Source of the DNA: Diplonema japonicum
Lineage: Eukaryota; Euglenozoa; Diplonemea; Diplonemida; Diplonemidae
Reading direction: 5' to 3'
DNA length: 64,000 bases
Assembly: GCA_964019335.1 (NCBI GenBank)
Contig: OZ025673.1
Coordinates: forward strand, 372,001 to 436,000
Below the pieces are notes generated by a model. It saw only the letters and a list, made by a program, of their open reading frames with translations, ran no database searches and had not been told where the DNA came from. This document shows positions 23,995 through 35,900 of this stretch, in pieces. The stretch's first letter is position 1; each line of letters begins with the position of its first letter. The translations under genes were made by a program, and so were the position numbers.

Positions 23995-26323
23995 CTACGC
24001 GTCCTTTGTCCTCTTCCACTCATCGAAGCCCTCAAGGAGTGCCCCGTTCACAACACTCGAGAGGACCCTCGCAGAGAAGCCAGCATAGAAGAAGTTCCTG
24101 AACCCCCCTGCTGTTGCAACACCCGATCTGTAGACCTCACTGTAGGTGGATCCAGTCGCACTCATGAGGTTCCTTCGCACGGTGTCCCAAGGGTATGAGA
24201 ACACAGACCCGAAAAGGGAGATCACCTGTCCGTGGGCGAAGCGGCTCACACGGTTCATCTTACCCCATTCCTCACCGTAGTAGTCCTTCATGAGGTCCCA
24301 CCCACCAAGCTGCACACCACGGAAGATCATCAGCCCAGGAGCGTCCATCATGAAGCCTCTGTAGAAGCCCCTCAGCCCACCCTGCGAGTACACATCCTTC
24401 GCAGCTTTGCCCCAAGTGCCCTGTGGATGTTGTGTTGTGTTGGTCATTATTTTCTTTTTTTTTTTGTCCATACCGAGTTCTTTGTTGCCATCTGCTGTCG
24501 CATCACATCCAAGGGGTACGCCCACACAAGGGCGTTGATGACTCCGGTTGCTGCCCCTGAACCCACCTTCCCCACTAGGTACATCCCGTACTGCTTGTCC
24601 TTGTTGTACCTGTTGTGGGTTAAAAGAAGTCCCCCCCCCTCCAGTGTTCATAGGGCAGCAGCGGGAGTTAATCCCATTGAACAACAAGGAAAACAGCCAA
24701 GACTCATCCAAGAATATTAAGGTAGAATGGTTGCTGGTATCAAGAAACACAAATATCTTGTGTCTTCAAGCCAAATGCCAAAGTTGATAATCATCGGCTA
24801 ATGTCCCCCTCCCACCCCCCCCCTTTTTTTTCTCCATTGTCCCCCTACATTTTGAAATTATCTCGGGCTATGAGGTGGCAGCTAGACGTACAAAGAAAAA
24901 GGAATAGCTGTGTTATATACATCCCTTTTCTAATGTGTATGAAGAAGCAAGACTCATCCAAGAATAATTAAGGTAGAATGGTTGTTTGGTATCAATAAAC
25001 ACGAATGTCTTCAAGCCAAATGCCAAAGTTGATAATCATTGATCTTTTTGAACTAATAAATCCCTCAAAGGCCCCCACCCCCCAAGAGTGCATCAGACGA
25101 GAACAGAGGAAGAAAGAGAGATGTGAAAAAGATAAGAAGGCAGATGTTGTTCATGTCATCCAGTAAAATTAAGGTAGAATGGTTGTTTGGTATCAAAAGG
25201 CACTTAGTGCCTTCAAGCCAAATGCCAAAGTTGATAATCACCCATGAAGCACACCACAGCTGACTAAACATTCAGCTCGCAGGTGGTCGTTGGTTTTGAA
25301 GTTTTCTTGGGCTATGAGGTGGCAACTAGACGTACAAAGAAAAAGGAATAGCTGTGTTATATACATCCCTGAGCAAGACAAACGGACCTGTGTCCCAATC
25401 ATCAATTGGGAGAACAGCCAAAGACTCATCCAAGAATAATTAAGGTAGAATGGTTGTTTGGTATCAATAAACACGAATGTTTTCAAGCCAAATGCCAAAG
25501 TTGATAATCATCGGCCTTTTCTCCTTCATTACAGTTTGTCTCTCGGGCTATGAGGTGGCAGCTAGACGTACAAAGAAAAAGGAATAGCTGTGTTATATAC
25601 ATCCCTGAGCAAGATCAGTAGGTTCCTTCTCCCGAAGTAAAGTAAATTCACTATGATAGGAACGAAGTGGTTAGCAACGGCCCGCCAATAAAGTTAACGA
25701 GTCAGATCTATGGGTGGAAACTAAGAACAGCGGTATCAAAGGTGCGGAGTGATGTTCACAATAGCACCACCACTGGGGGCTGTGCTCTATGAGGCCACTC
25801 CTACCGCAGCACTACTCAAACCAACCAAGTGGAGATTGAAAGCCGCAAAAAGTGGGAAAACAATAGAAAAAAAGAAAAGAAAGAAGAAAACATACACAGG
25901 GAAGTGTCCACTGAGGTGGTCCTTCAGGAAGAGAACAATGTACTGGGAAGGGAGCCACCTCACGATGGTGGGAGAGGCCCCTCGCCAGGCTGCAAGGTAA
26001 CCCTCGTTTTTCATGTGCGAGATCGTGCGACCGAGGGACTGTGATGGGTGATATATCGTTTTCAGAATAATAACATACGTTGAAGTTGGATCCCTCAAAT
26101 GTCTTGTTCGTGTGCTGTGTCTGCATCAGGAGCCTGATGCGCTCCACTGTTTGTGGTGGTAAGTTTAATTTTCATATTTCTTTCATCATCTCATACTTGG
26201 GTAAGCCATCAGCTTGAAGGTGAACGGCACAGACTGCAGCGCCGCGAAGTGTCCCGCCGCCCTTGCGTACTTCATCACAACAAGCTCAGCAGGCACAGCA
26301 GTCGCATCAAGTTTAGCACTCAT
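23995..26323 (-). CDS. Mitochondrial carrier, ADP/ATP-carrier-like (copy D)
   Basis: 299 aa from five exons: 26323-26197, 26146-26079, 26038-25896, 24609-24474 and 24420-23995. Every exon has the same length as in copy A, and the proteins differ at only a few residues, for example YLVGKVG for YFAGKVG. Three PX[DE]XX[KR] motifs are intact and the ending WKRTKDA is shared by all four copies. RRNLMS replaces RRRMMM. The gene is intact and presumably imports or exports nucleotides across the inner mitochondrial membrane (inference). Confidence 0.88.
24610..25895 (-). repeat. Intron 3 of carrier D: module array
   Basis: 1286 nt. Module 1 copies near 24707, 24956, 25163 and 25430; module 2 copies near 24862, 25312 and 25543. 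The left part matches intron 3 of copy B, while the right part (25500-25760) matches copy A. So D, or its intron, is a mosaic of the two, as expected from unequal crossing-over or gene conversion. Confidence 0.8.
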
Positions 26324-26452
26324 TTTCTTTCAGATTTCTAGAAATATGGAAACTGTGGTAATAATTTTATATAAAAACAGCACAAGGGGAAGAATAATAA
26401 TAATTTATTAATATAAAAAACTACGATTCTACCTAAGATCTCTATAACTAAT

Positions 26453-27721
26453 CTACTGAAGGTCTTGAGGTGTTATGCCGTACTCTGCGCACCTCTGCTC
26501 GATGGACGCAGTGAGCTGCACTATGTAGTCATCTGTGGGTTCCATGACACCGGTTAAGAGAAGACGGTCCCTGTTGGCAACTTCTTTTTTGAGGGAAGTG
26601 AGCGCATCCGGTGGGAGGTTGAACGTAGTGGGATGGGGAGAAGAGGCACCACACGAAGAAAGCGACACACCAGGGGAGGGTGGTTGGGAAGGGTCCGTGG
26701 GAACCGAGGCAGAGGGAGATACAGGAACAGGTTGCTGAGATGGTTGTTTCGGTTTCTTCTTTTTTTTAGGCTTTTTCTGTTTGACCTCGGCTTGTATCGC
26801 AAGTTTCTCTGCTAGCTCAGCTTCGACGAGAAGGGCACGGAGCTCTTCCACACCTGACATCCCTTCCATGGTCTTACCAGTTGGACGCACTACTGGCTGC
26901 TCATGGGCAATCACTGTCTCCTCTTGTACCCTCTCACGTTGTGTCAAGTGCCGTACTGCAGCGGCTTCTTGCAGTGCCTGTGCCCTGCGAAGCGTGTTTC
27001 GTTCGTTCTCAAGAGTCTCCATCTGCGCCTTGTGAGTGATCTTCAGAAGGTCGTTGTAGTCAGATGCTATCTTCTTGATCTGGTTTTTATGCCGTGCAGA
27101 GGTTGCGTTCGCCTTTTGAAGTTGTTCTTCTAAAAGAATCTTCTCCTTTGACAGTCTTTGCGTCTCTTCAAGCAGCTGTAAGTGCTGTTCGTTAGGCGCC
27201 GCGGGAAGCAGAACCTTCTTTTTATACTCGGAGAAGTCCGTGCAGACAGATGCAAACTCTTCCTTAACGGTGTCCAGTTGCGATCTCAAGGTTTGATTCT
27301 CCATCTGGAGCTCGTTGCTCTGGGTTTTGAGAGCCTCCAAATTGAAATATTGGACCTCGTTCAGATGCCTTGTTTTGTCCTCCGCCTCCCTCACTTTTTT
27401 TTCGTAGTCCAGAACAAGGGCAGATTTTTTTCGGTTGAGCTCGACTTCGCGTTGGCTGACCATGTCTTCCCTCTCTTGGAGCGCTTCTAGGGTTTTGGTC
27501 ACGCGTTGTGACAGCCCTTGGACCTGTGATTTTTGTTTTTCAAATGCTTCCACCCTCTCGCGTTCCCTCCGTGCCATGTCCTCTTCAAATCGTTTGCACA
27601 GGTCCAACCGTTCCTTTTCGATCAGGGTTTGAAACTTCTTCTTCTCCTCGGCCTTCCATACCTCCAAGTCCCACGCCGCCTGGTACTCCGGGGTGTCGCG
27701 GACGGAGGGGGGTACGTCCAT
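26453..27721 (-). CDS. CEP120-like centriolar coiled-coil protein
   Basis: 422 aa, single exon. The N-terminal TPEYQAAWDLEVWKAEEKKK and the following coiled coil resemble the C-terminal coiled-coil region of CEP120, a centriole-elongation protein (EYQAALELEMWK-type motif, recalled from the family). The long heptad region spans about residues 15-320; then comes a Lys/Pro/Ser linker and a short helical end. The C2 domains of animal CEP120 are absent, so this is a shorter relative or only the matching half. A role at basal bodies is inferred. The ATG follows an A-rich stretch ending AAAG. Confidence 0.6.
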   Translation of the reverse strand: MDVPPSVRDTPEYQAAWDLEVWKAEEKKKFQTLIEKERLDLCKRFEEDMARRERERVEAFEKQKSQVQGLSQRVTKTLEALQEREDMVSQREVELNRKKSALVLDYEKKVREAEDKTRHLNEVQYFNLEALKTQSNELQMENQTLRSQLDTVKEEFASVCTDFSEYKKKVLLPAAPNEQHLQLLEETQRLSKEKILLEEQLQKANATSARHKNQIKKIASDYNDLLKITHKAQMETLENERNTLRRAQALQEAAAVRHLTQRERVQEETVIAHEQPVVRPTGKTMEGMSGVEELRALLVEAELAEKLAIQAEVKQKKPKKKKKPKQPSQQPVPVSPSASVPTDPSQPPSPGVSLSSCGASSPHPTTFNLPPDALTSLKKEVANRDRLLLTGVMEPTDDYIVQLTASIEQRCAEYGITPQDLQ

Positions 27722-27821
27722 GTGCCCTTTTTTTAATTATAAAAAAGAAAATAATAAAAAAACGGAAAACGACAATACACACACACAAAAAAAAAAAAAA
27801 AGAAGAAGAAGGAACACTCTT

Positions 27822-28863
27822 TCAACCTTCGGTGTCCTCATCAGCGTTCACTTCTTCGCCTCCGCTTTCGTCGTCCGAGAAAATGATGGCGTTGACGGGG
27901 CGGCGCCGGGCGTTCTCGGGTGCTTCAAGGAAGACGTTGAAATGCCTATGTTAAAAAAAAAAAAAAGATTTTTTCCCTCCCTTTCGCATCAATATACTTT
28001 GGTTGAGGTCTCCCCCCGTTGTTCAGGAGATCGTCATCGATTTCAAGGACGGCTGCCTTGTTCTTGCACCGGTAGCAGTAGTTGGGGGCGGACCACACTG
28101 TTGCACACTTCCCGTTGAAAAGTATTTGGTACCCCTTCGAACACAGCTGGTGGGCTCGGGCTAGGGAACCCAGCTGGTTCACGTGGAGAAACCGGTTCAC
28201 GATATCCTCTCCAAAATTAAAACCAGCCCCCCGGACACTGATGGAAAACCCATCCGTAATACTTTCAGGGTCCGACCACATAAGGTCAGAAACAGGACCA
28301 TCACGAGGTACCTCTTGAAACCTGTTTATAACTCTGATATGGTCCAGCTTAAGCAGCGATGGGGACAAGCCCCCATGAACCGCGAAAACCTTGTTCTCGA
28401 TAAGAGCAGATATTGCAAGGCAGTCGAATACTTCCATTATAGCTGTCCATTCAGCAGCGCCTCCGTACTTTGTAAGGCATTCCGAGTAGAAGCCGTAGAC
28501 CATCGATGTGGATCTAGTTTCGTGGTTGCCCCGAAGAAGCGTTATTCTGTGCGGCCATCGGATTTTATAGCACATTAGCAGTGAAATAGTTTCTATGCTG
28601 TAGTAGCCTCGGTCGACATAGTCCCCTAGGAAGAGGTAGTTCGTGTTGGGGAGCCAGCCGCCTACGCGGAACATCTCCAGGAGGTCCCAGAATTGGCCGT
28701 GGATGTCTCCCACTACGGTGACGGGGCTGGGCACTACCACTACGTTTCCCTCTTCCGATAGGATTTCGCTGACCTTGTTGCAGATCCAAACCACCTCATT
28801 GCCCGAGAGGCTATCCCCTGTGGTGGTCAGTCTTTCGATTAATTCATCGACGTTCAGAACCAT
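27822..28863 (-). CDS. PPP-family Ser/Thr phosphatase, PP4/PP6-like catalytic subunit
   Basis: 329 aa from two exons: 28863-27998 and 27945-27822; intron GTATAT...ACATAG. The metallophosphatase motifs are in order: GDIHGQ, GDYVDRG, GNHETR, HGG, plus WSDPES and SAPNYCYRC. These supply the His, Asp and Asn metal ligands. The start MVLNVDELIERL and the YGFYSEC segment resemble PP4/PP6 rather than PP1. The second exon replaces the usual short PP2A tail (DYFL) with a longer acidic end rich in Asp, Glu and Ser, so methylation of a C-terminal Leu is not expected. Confidence 0.9.
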
Positions 28864-29348
28864 CTTTTTTTTTTAGAGCATTGTCCGGTGTGTGTGTGTT
28901 TTTTTTTTTTCTTTTTTTTCTTTTTTTTCCCTTCTTTTTTTTTCTCGCTGTCTCTTTTTTTTTTTTTTTTTCTCAAGGATTCAGAATGGTGTCAAAAATA
29001 CAGGAACAGGTTGACAGAAAAAAAAAAAAGAAATGAATGACTAAAAAGGAAAAAAAAAAAAAAAAATGGGGGATAAAAAAAGGAAGGAAATAAAACGAGC
29101 GGGAGAAAGGGGGGGGGAAAAAAAAAGAGGGGGGGGAAAAGGTGGGCGAAGGAGGCGGGGGGGGGGGGGGGGGGGTGCTTGTTTACAAAAAAAGATAGAA
29201 CAAAAAATAGATTTTCTTTTGAATTTTCTCCTAATTCGTTCTCCGTTTTTTGTTTTTTTTTTCTTCTTCTTTTCCCCCTTTTCCTTCTCCCTGACCCCCT
29301 CCCATTTGCTTTTTTTTTTCTTTCTTTTTTCGTACTGCGGGAGGAGGG

Positions 29349-29394
<46 letters not shown>

Positions 29395-30603
29395 ACTATG
29401 GCAGTGTATGTTATTTGTGCGCAAAAAAGCAGATTTTATACCAAATCGGCCACGTAGTGTGTGAAGTTCCGAAGAAGAAGAAAAAAAAAAAAAGAAAAAA
29501 AATCTGCATAAAGACCAGCCAACCGCATTGCCAAATAGTTCTTCAGTACTACAATATATTATTGTAAATACAAATAAAAGAGGAACGCTGGCCGTTGTTT
29601 GTACGTGCCGGGTAAAACCTGGAGAAGTTTGTCAAACCCGAAACACGTTCCCCTTTTGTTTAGACAAGTCAAAGACTCGTTCTTGCAAAAAAAAAAGGGC
29701 GGGGGGAGGATAAGAGGTATAAAAACAAGTAAAACGTTTAAGCAATAGTAACGGGGGGGGGGGGACATTTTTAAACTCAAAAAAATAAAAAGGCAATCCC
29801 ACTTAAGTAGAGAACCCCCCTCCCCCCCCCCCCCCTACTTACCGGAATTCTTGATTTTTCAAAATATGAAAAAAAAGGGGGGGGAGACCGGGTGAAAATA
29901 AAGTGGGGAAGAGGGAAAATGATCGGGATACAAAAATTTCAAATGAATAAAAAAGTGGGAGGGAGGATGGGGGGACAAGAGCTTCTGCTTGACATGACTG
30001 GTGCAGTGTGTGGAAGGCTGAATACGTTCTTTACTAATTCCCCCCCTCCTTCCTTTCTCCCCTTTTTTTTTTTCCCTCTTTCTTTCCCCCCCCTCCATTC
30101 CATGTCTTCGTGCTCTACAAGTAGGAGAAGGCAGTAGAATAAAGGACAAAAGAAAAAAAAGAAACAAGGGAAGGAAGAAGTAAAGGGGGGGGAGTACATT
30201 AAAAAACGAATGCAAGCTGGGTACGAGAATGGTCACATAATTTCTTTTTTGCAAGCTAACAAAAAAAAGGGGAGGGGGGAGGGAGAAGGGGAGGGGAGCA
30301 GTTTCTTTTTCTTTCCCCCCCCCCAACCCGGAAGGGGGGCTAATAAAAAAAATCTTTTTTATTCCTTCCTTTCGTTTTTTTTTTCTTTTTTTTTCTTTTT
30401 TTTGATTCTTCTTTTCTTTATTCTTCCTTTTTTTTGTTCTCCCCCATTTTTTTTTTTTAAAACCTTGTGGGATGATGAAGACAGGATGGGGGGGAGAGAA
30501 AGGGGCAGAGAAGTATTGACTAACTTTTGCTTCTTCATATGGGGTTTCTTCGAACGAATATGAAACATTTTTTTTTAAAATTTTTTTTTTTATTTTTTCA
30601 AAA

Positions 30604-30634
<31 letters not shown>
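28864..30634. other. 1.8-kb low-complexity spacer
   Basis: Poly-A, poly-T, poly-G (29158-29175) and C runs with pyrimidine-rich blocks. The segment 29560-29690 is of ordinary composition but has no convincing frame or RNA fold that I recognise. The right end is presumably 3' UTR of the Pumilio-like gene. Confidence 0.5.
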
Positions 30635-30640
<6 letters not shown>

Positions 30641-32556
30641 CCTGTTTGCCCCCATTTGCCTTCCATCCAATTTTTCGATTTTCGCAATAATATGTTTGCC
30701 GTACACCACCCTGTGGAGGATGTCAAAGTTCGGCCTAAGATGCTGCACCAACATGTGGGCAGCCTGATCACTGTTGTTCAACGCCTTCTGGATAACATAA
30801 TTCCCGAACTGATCACCAACCATTTTGAAAAGAGAGGGCTCGGCACCAGGCGTCGTGGGCTGGCAGATGGTTTGCACGATCCTGACCCGCTGTTCAGGCG
30901 TCGCGTGGTGATAAACTTTCTCAGCAACATTAGACGCGAATTTATGACAAGAAAGCTTCACAAACATAGGTGTTAACGAGTTGACTATCGCCTGGGCATA
31001 GTGCGGGGGTGTGTTGGTCATGACATGCTGCACTACGTAATTCCCGTTTTGGTTCATTACCAACATTTGGACGTTTCGAATAATTTCGTGCAACACGTTA
31101 GCTGTCGACTGGGCAAGCTGGCTCTGCGGGTTCTGCTTCCCATACTCCAGGATCTTCTGCAGCACCCTGCACCCATAGGGGTGTGTTGCCAATGTGTCTA
31201 CCCTTGTCAAAAAACTCTGAATAATAAACGCAGACTGCCCAGGGAGACACTCCACACACTTCTGTATCACATGGTTCCCGTTCTGATCGACAACGCACTC
31301 TGGGACATGGCCTTGCAGCTCGGACAGGACAACCTGTTGCAGCTCATGCGGGACCAGGTCCAACGCCTTCTGCACCACACGGCAGCCGTATGTCTGTTTC
31401 GTCAAATCCACGACACAGTTCTTCATGACACCCACCAGCTGTGCCCTGTGCGTGTCCTGCCCGAACTCCAATAATTTCTGAATCACGTAGTTTCCAAAGA
31501 CGTCTGTCATCAAATGCAACGCCTCTGGAAGCAGTTCGACGAAAATAGCGTCAAGCTGCATCCTACCCACATCGCCAAGCTGACAAGACTGTGGGGATAT
31601 ATATATATATTTTTTTCTCTCTTTTTTTTTCAATCCATACCTGTTCAAGCTTCTTCTGTATCAGCCGGCTCCCGTCCTGATCCCGCGAGAACTCCAATAC
31701 GTGTCCTGCAAAATCCGGTAGCTCCCATAGTCTGCTTTTCCTGCGGAACTCTTCCATGAGTTGGCTGGCCGGCGGGGCCATGCCCTTCTTGGAGCCCTTT
31801 CCTGCCTGTGTCTCCTTCATGGCAGTGTTCGTGTTGGGCTTATGGATCCCAACACCATTTGCGGGACTGATAATATTAATATTGTTCTGCTTATTCACAT
31901 GTTGAGGGGCAGTTCCGGGGAAGGGTTGCTGCTTAACAAAGCCAGATCCGTGCGGTTGGGAGGGTTGGATCACTACATTGGAGTTGAAGAGCTGCTGGGG
32001 GGGCGGTTGTTGGGGAAAAACAGGCTGTTGCTGCTGTAGTTGTTGTGGCTGTGTTTGTGGTTGTTGTTGCTGTTTTTGTTGGGCGAAGAGGAGCGATGGG
32101 GCCACATGGGCCTGCGGCAAGTGATTTTGCGGAATCACATTCCCATTACTGTTTGCAGGGCATGCAACCACGGGGCCGCCCATATCGCGAAACATGTTGC
32201 TGTTGAAGGCGGCCGAAGAAGGTATCGATGAAGGCATTGTCTCGGTCCTTGCAGCAACTGCCGCCTTAGCCCAAGCAGTGTCTGCCCCTTCCTCCTCTTC
32301 TGCTTCGGTAGATTCGTTCATTTGATCAACGATACTTATGCCAGCATTGTGAAGCTGTTGGGGGAAAAAGCTAAGCGCTGGTGCCGGTGCCGTTCTCGGC
32401 CTCAGAATCGATTTTCCAATCTCTTCAGCATTCCCGACCGTACAATCTTGATCCTAGTAGTTTTGTTTTGATGATGATGAATCTGGAAATGCATACCTCA
32501 TCCAGTAGCTCAAGGACGCCAACGTGGTCCTCTTCAGCCCCAATCTGCATCGACAT
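30635..32556 (-). CDS. Pumilio-like PUF protein
   Basis: 575 aa from three exons: 32556-32497, 32354-31641 and 31588-30635. The introns are GTATGC...CCAACAG and a 52-nt GTATGG...CCACAG containing an AT run. The start lies 6 nt after CCAAAATTAAG, a weak acceptor. The N-terminus is rich in Gln and Pro. Eight PUF repeats follow with recognition residues S-R-Q, N-Y-Q, C-R-Q, N-H-Q, C-R-Q, N-Y-Q, S-N-E, N-Y-Q. By the published PUF code this reads UGUAUAUA, the classic Pumilio element. It should bind 3' UTRs and control mRNA decay or translation. Confidence 0.92.
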
Positions 32557-32907
32557 TATTTTCTTAATTTTGGAAATAGGGTTTTCTCTTTTTTTTTTGA
32601 TACAATCTCCGTGAGGGGAAAAAAAAGGGGGGGGGCAGGTTTTTTTTCTCTCTTTTTTTGATACAACTCCCTTCCTACGAGTATGATTTTTTTTTTTTTG
32701 GCAAAAAAAAAAAAAAAGAAAAATGAAACAACCAAATGAAATATAAATAATGAAGAATAACAAATGCAGCGGAGAGGGGGGACATAAAAATGCGAAAAAA
32801 AAAAAAAAAAACTACCTCATGATCAAAAAAAAAAAAAAATGATTTCCCTCCGTGATATAAAAAAGAAAAAAAAATGGGGGAATGATGGGGGAATTCTCTC
32901 CTATACT
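32557..32907. other. Homopolymer spacer
   Basis: A/T/G runs; no gene. Holds the 3' flank of the RRP12 gene and the 5' flank of the PUF gene. Confidence 0.5.
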
Positions 32908-35900
32908 CTACCGTCTCTTGCTGCTGCTTCTCGCTTTTGCACCTTTTTTCGCAGTCTCGTCCACGATCGCAACACGGCTGATACTCTTCATTCTGTGGCG
33001 CTTGTTGAGGTACTTCGCGTTCAACGGTACGTATGCGAAAGGGTCGGTGCCACCCTTCTTGACATCCCCACCAGACTTGGCACGGTACTGGGAACCTGTC
33101 CTCACATCCTTCTCCACACGCTGCCTCTTGGAGGGGCCTGCGCTCTTGGTTCTGGCAGGGCGGGCCTTGCCAAGGGAAACCTGGAGCTGGTGTAATTCGT
33201 TTCGAGCAGCCTGCTCGTCAGCTCCGTAGGGGTTTACATCGCCTTCATCATCGTCGTCCCCTCTTCTTCGCTTCTTGGAGAGGATTCCACCACCAAGTTC
33301 TTCAAAGGCATTTCTTTCTTTCCCCCCTGCGTTGCTGAGCTTCTCATCGAGAAGTTTCTGTCTGAGGTCCCTCTTGTACTCGGCGTCCGACTGCACCATC
33401 AACCTGCCGTTGTTCAAGACGGCCCTGAACCCGTCCTCCTTCCCCTTGTCTTTGGTGTCTAGCACTGTGGAAGACTTCGCAGTTACAAATCGCTTCATAA
33501 CGTTGTCGTCTAGCAAATCCATCGTGTCGCCCTCCCCGCCCTGCATCCTCAGCTTCTCTTTCTTCTCGTCACGGAAGAACAGGTCGTTGAACTTTGCCTT
33601 TCGCTGCTCCGCGGATTTATTCTTTCGCAGTTCCCTCTCGCGGATTGCTTTTTTAATATCCTTCTTCCTCTCCTTCTCGACGTACTCCAAGAGTTTGAGA
33701 TGTTCGGTGGGGAAGATGGACAACATGTACCCGTAGCCGAACCTCTTGATGCATCGTTCCAAGATCAGCTTCACGTTCCTCCTGGTGTTTCCAGGGAGGT
33801 ATTTCTGCGAGCTCCACGTGACGCACCCGTCGACGACGAGGTTCAAGTTCTGCTCGATGATGGTCTTCACCTCCTCCGAGGGGCGCACGAGCTTCAGCGC
33901 AAGCCTTGTGAAGGACATGGCCGCGTTTTTAATTTCGTTGCTTTTGTGCTTGATGAACATGAAGCACGACTTGATAAGCGTCTCCTTCAGCTTGTATTCG
34001 ATGTCCTCGTGGTACTCGTGAAGCACCTTACCCAACGTGATGATGGTGCATGACACAGCAGAGGGTGTGGTCGCAGCAAGGCCAGCAAAGAGCATTGAGG
34101 TGAAGTTGTTGACGCGAACGAGCTCAGCATACGAAGCAAGGCACATAAAGGCAGTGTCTCTAGTACGGGTGTTGACCTCCTTCAGGGCAAGCATGACCTC
34201 GGACACAGTGCCACCGACGAATGCCTTCAGCTTATCGTCTTCATCGTTGTCGGCATGGATGCACGCCATGTGGATCATGCACTGGATGCGTTCTCTTTTA
34301 GACGCGCTGTTCGCGTGTTCTTGCGACTGTGCGAGCAGGCCTTCGATCCTGTCTGTCTTGCTTTGGATGACGTCGCTTCTCGTTCTTGCGATTCTTGCGA
34401 GCGCTTTGTACGATTTCTTTTGCAGGAGCGCGTCCTCTGACTTGTCCACAAGGAGCGGCTCGATGATGTCCATGAGGATGTCAAGGGCAGCCACATCGAG
34501 GTACTCGCCCAGTACACAGCCGATGTCCATCATCATCTGGTTTTTTCTCATATCGTCCAGCGACTGTTCGCCGTCCTTCGCGTTGATCAGAGTTTTGCAC
34601 ACATGCTTGAACATGTTGTTCAGCACCACCTTCTCCGCAACAGACGCATACGACCTCAGCGTCGACAGTAGGAGCACTCTCCTGTCTGTCTTCTCTTGTT
34701 CAATGGCATTGCACACCTGTTTTTTTTTTTTTTTTTTTTTTTTTTTGAAATGCTGCGTTGAGCATACCAACGGGATGATGTTCTTCGAGAATTGTCCAAG
34801 AACCTCTAAGTAGTTCTGTGCCTTTTCCTTGCTTATCATGTGGAAGGCGAGGGGGTCTTCTTCGGGGGGTGCCTCGCAGAAGTCTGTTCCGAGAAGCTCA
34901 GGGAGTTGCGCCTTTTATTTTTTTTGTGGTAACTTTCTAGATTTCTTTTCGGGCCATACCTCGACCTGCTCCACAGCGTCCATGCTGTCCTCGTCCTCGT
35001 CCTCGTTGTCGCCCTCGTCCATCTTGTCGTCGTCTTCCTTCTCCTTGTCCACCTCATCGCCTGTTTCGTACCCTTCGCTTCCTTCCTCGTCGCTTTCCTC
35101 TTCGTCCTCTTCTTCCATCTCCGGCTCGTACTCGGCAAGGTACCTGGATTTTTCAATCAGCATCACAAAGGTTTTACACGCTATCTGTAAGGTTTTTTTT
35201 TTTTTTTTTTTAAATCTACCTTGCATAGTTCCTGATCTTTCAGCATTCCCGTAAGCTCCTTGGCAACAACTTTGTAAGTGCCCCCGTCGTTGAGGTCCTG
35301 TACGGTGTTGATTTTTTTTTCTTCTTCTTCTTTTTCTTTTTGACAATTCGGTACCTGAGGGAAGGTTGCGAAGCCGGGGAGAAGGTCCCAAAGCTGGGCG
35401 TGGATGGATTGCAGGGTTTTCTTTTCGAGGTGCTTGCCGGCGAGAAGCGCTTCGTCAGCACGGCTGCGGCATTGGACGATGAGAGGTGCGAAGTGCTTCA
35501 CGAAGAAAGCAAGGTGGTCGTGTGAGATGTTCTTGCGCATCACGGGGAGGAGGTAGTGCCGCCCTGTCACAGGATCCATATCAAAGGCGTCGAGCTTCAG
35601 CACGGAGAGGAACTCCTCGGCTGTCATGCAACGGACAGCAGCACCAAGGGCAGTCTCAGTGGCAACGTTGTAGTGGAAATCGTCAAGCATGCGAAGCTTG
35701 TCGACAGTGAGCATGACGTCCTTGATAATCGGGAACTCCTCCAACAGTTTAACAGTGCTCCTGCACAGTGCAAGCTTCGACAACATAACCGCAATGCACT
35801 CTGACAGAAGATCCCAGCAGTTTCTGTACTGCATGTCCTGCAGGCACTGGTTGAGAAGCCACAACAGCTTCGTCACCCTTTCAGGCTTCTTAACTATGAA

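Noticed and set aside
13400-25600. C/D-box snoRNA reading of module 2
   Set aside because: Only a weak CTGA-like box and no RUGAUGA box with proper spacing. Structure-based evidence is kept as a finding; the class is left open.
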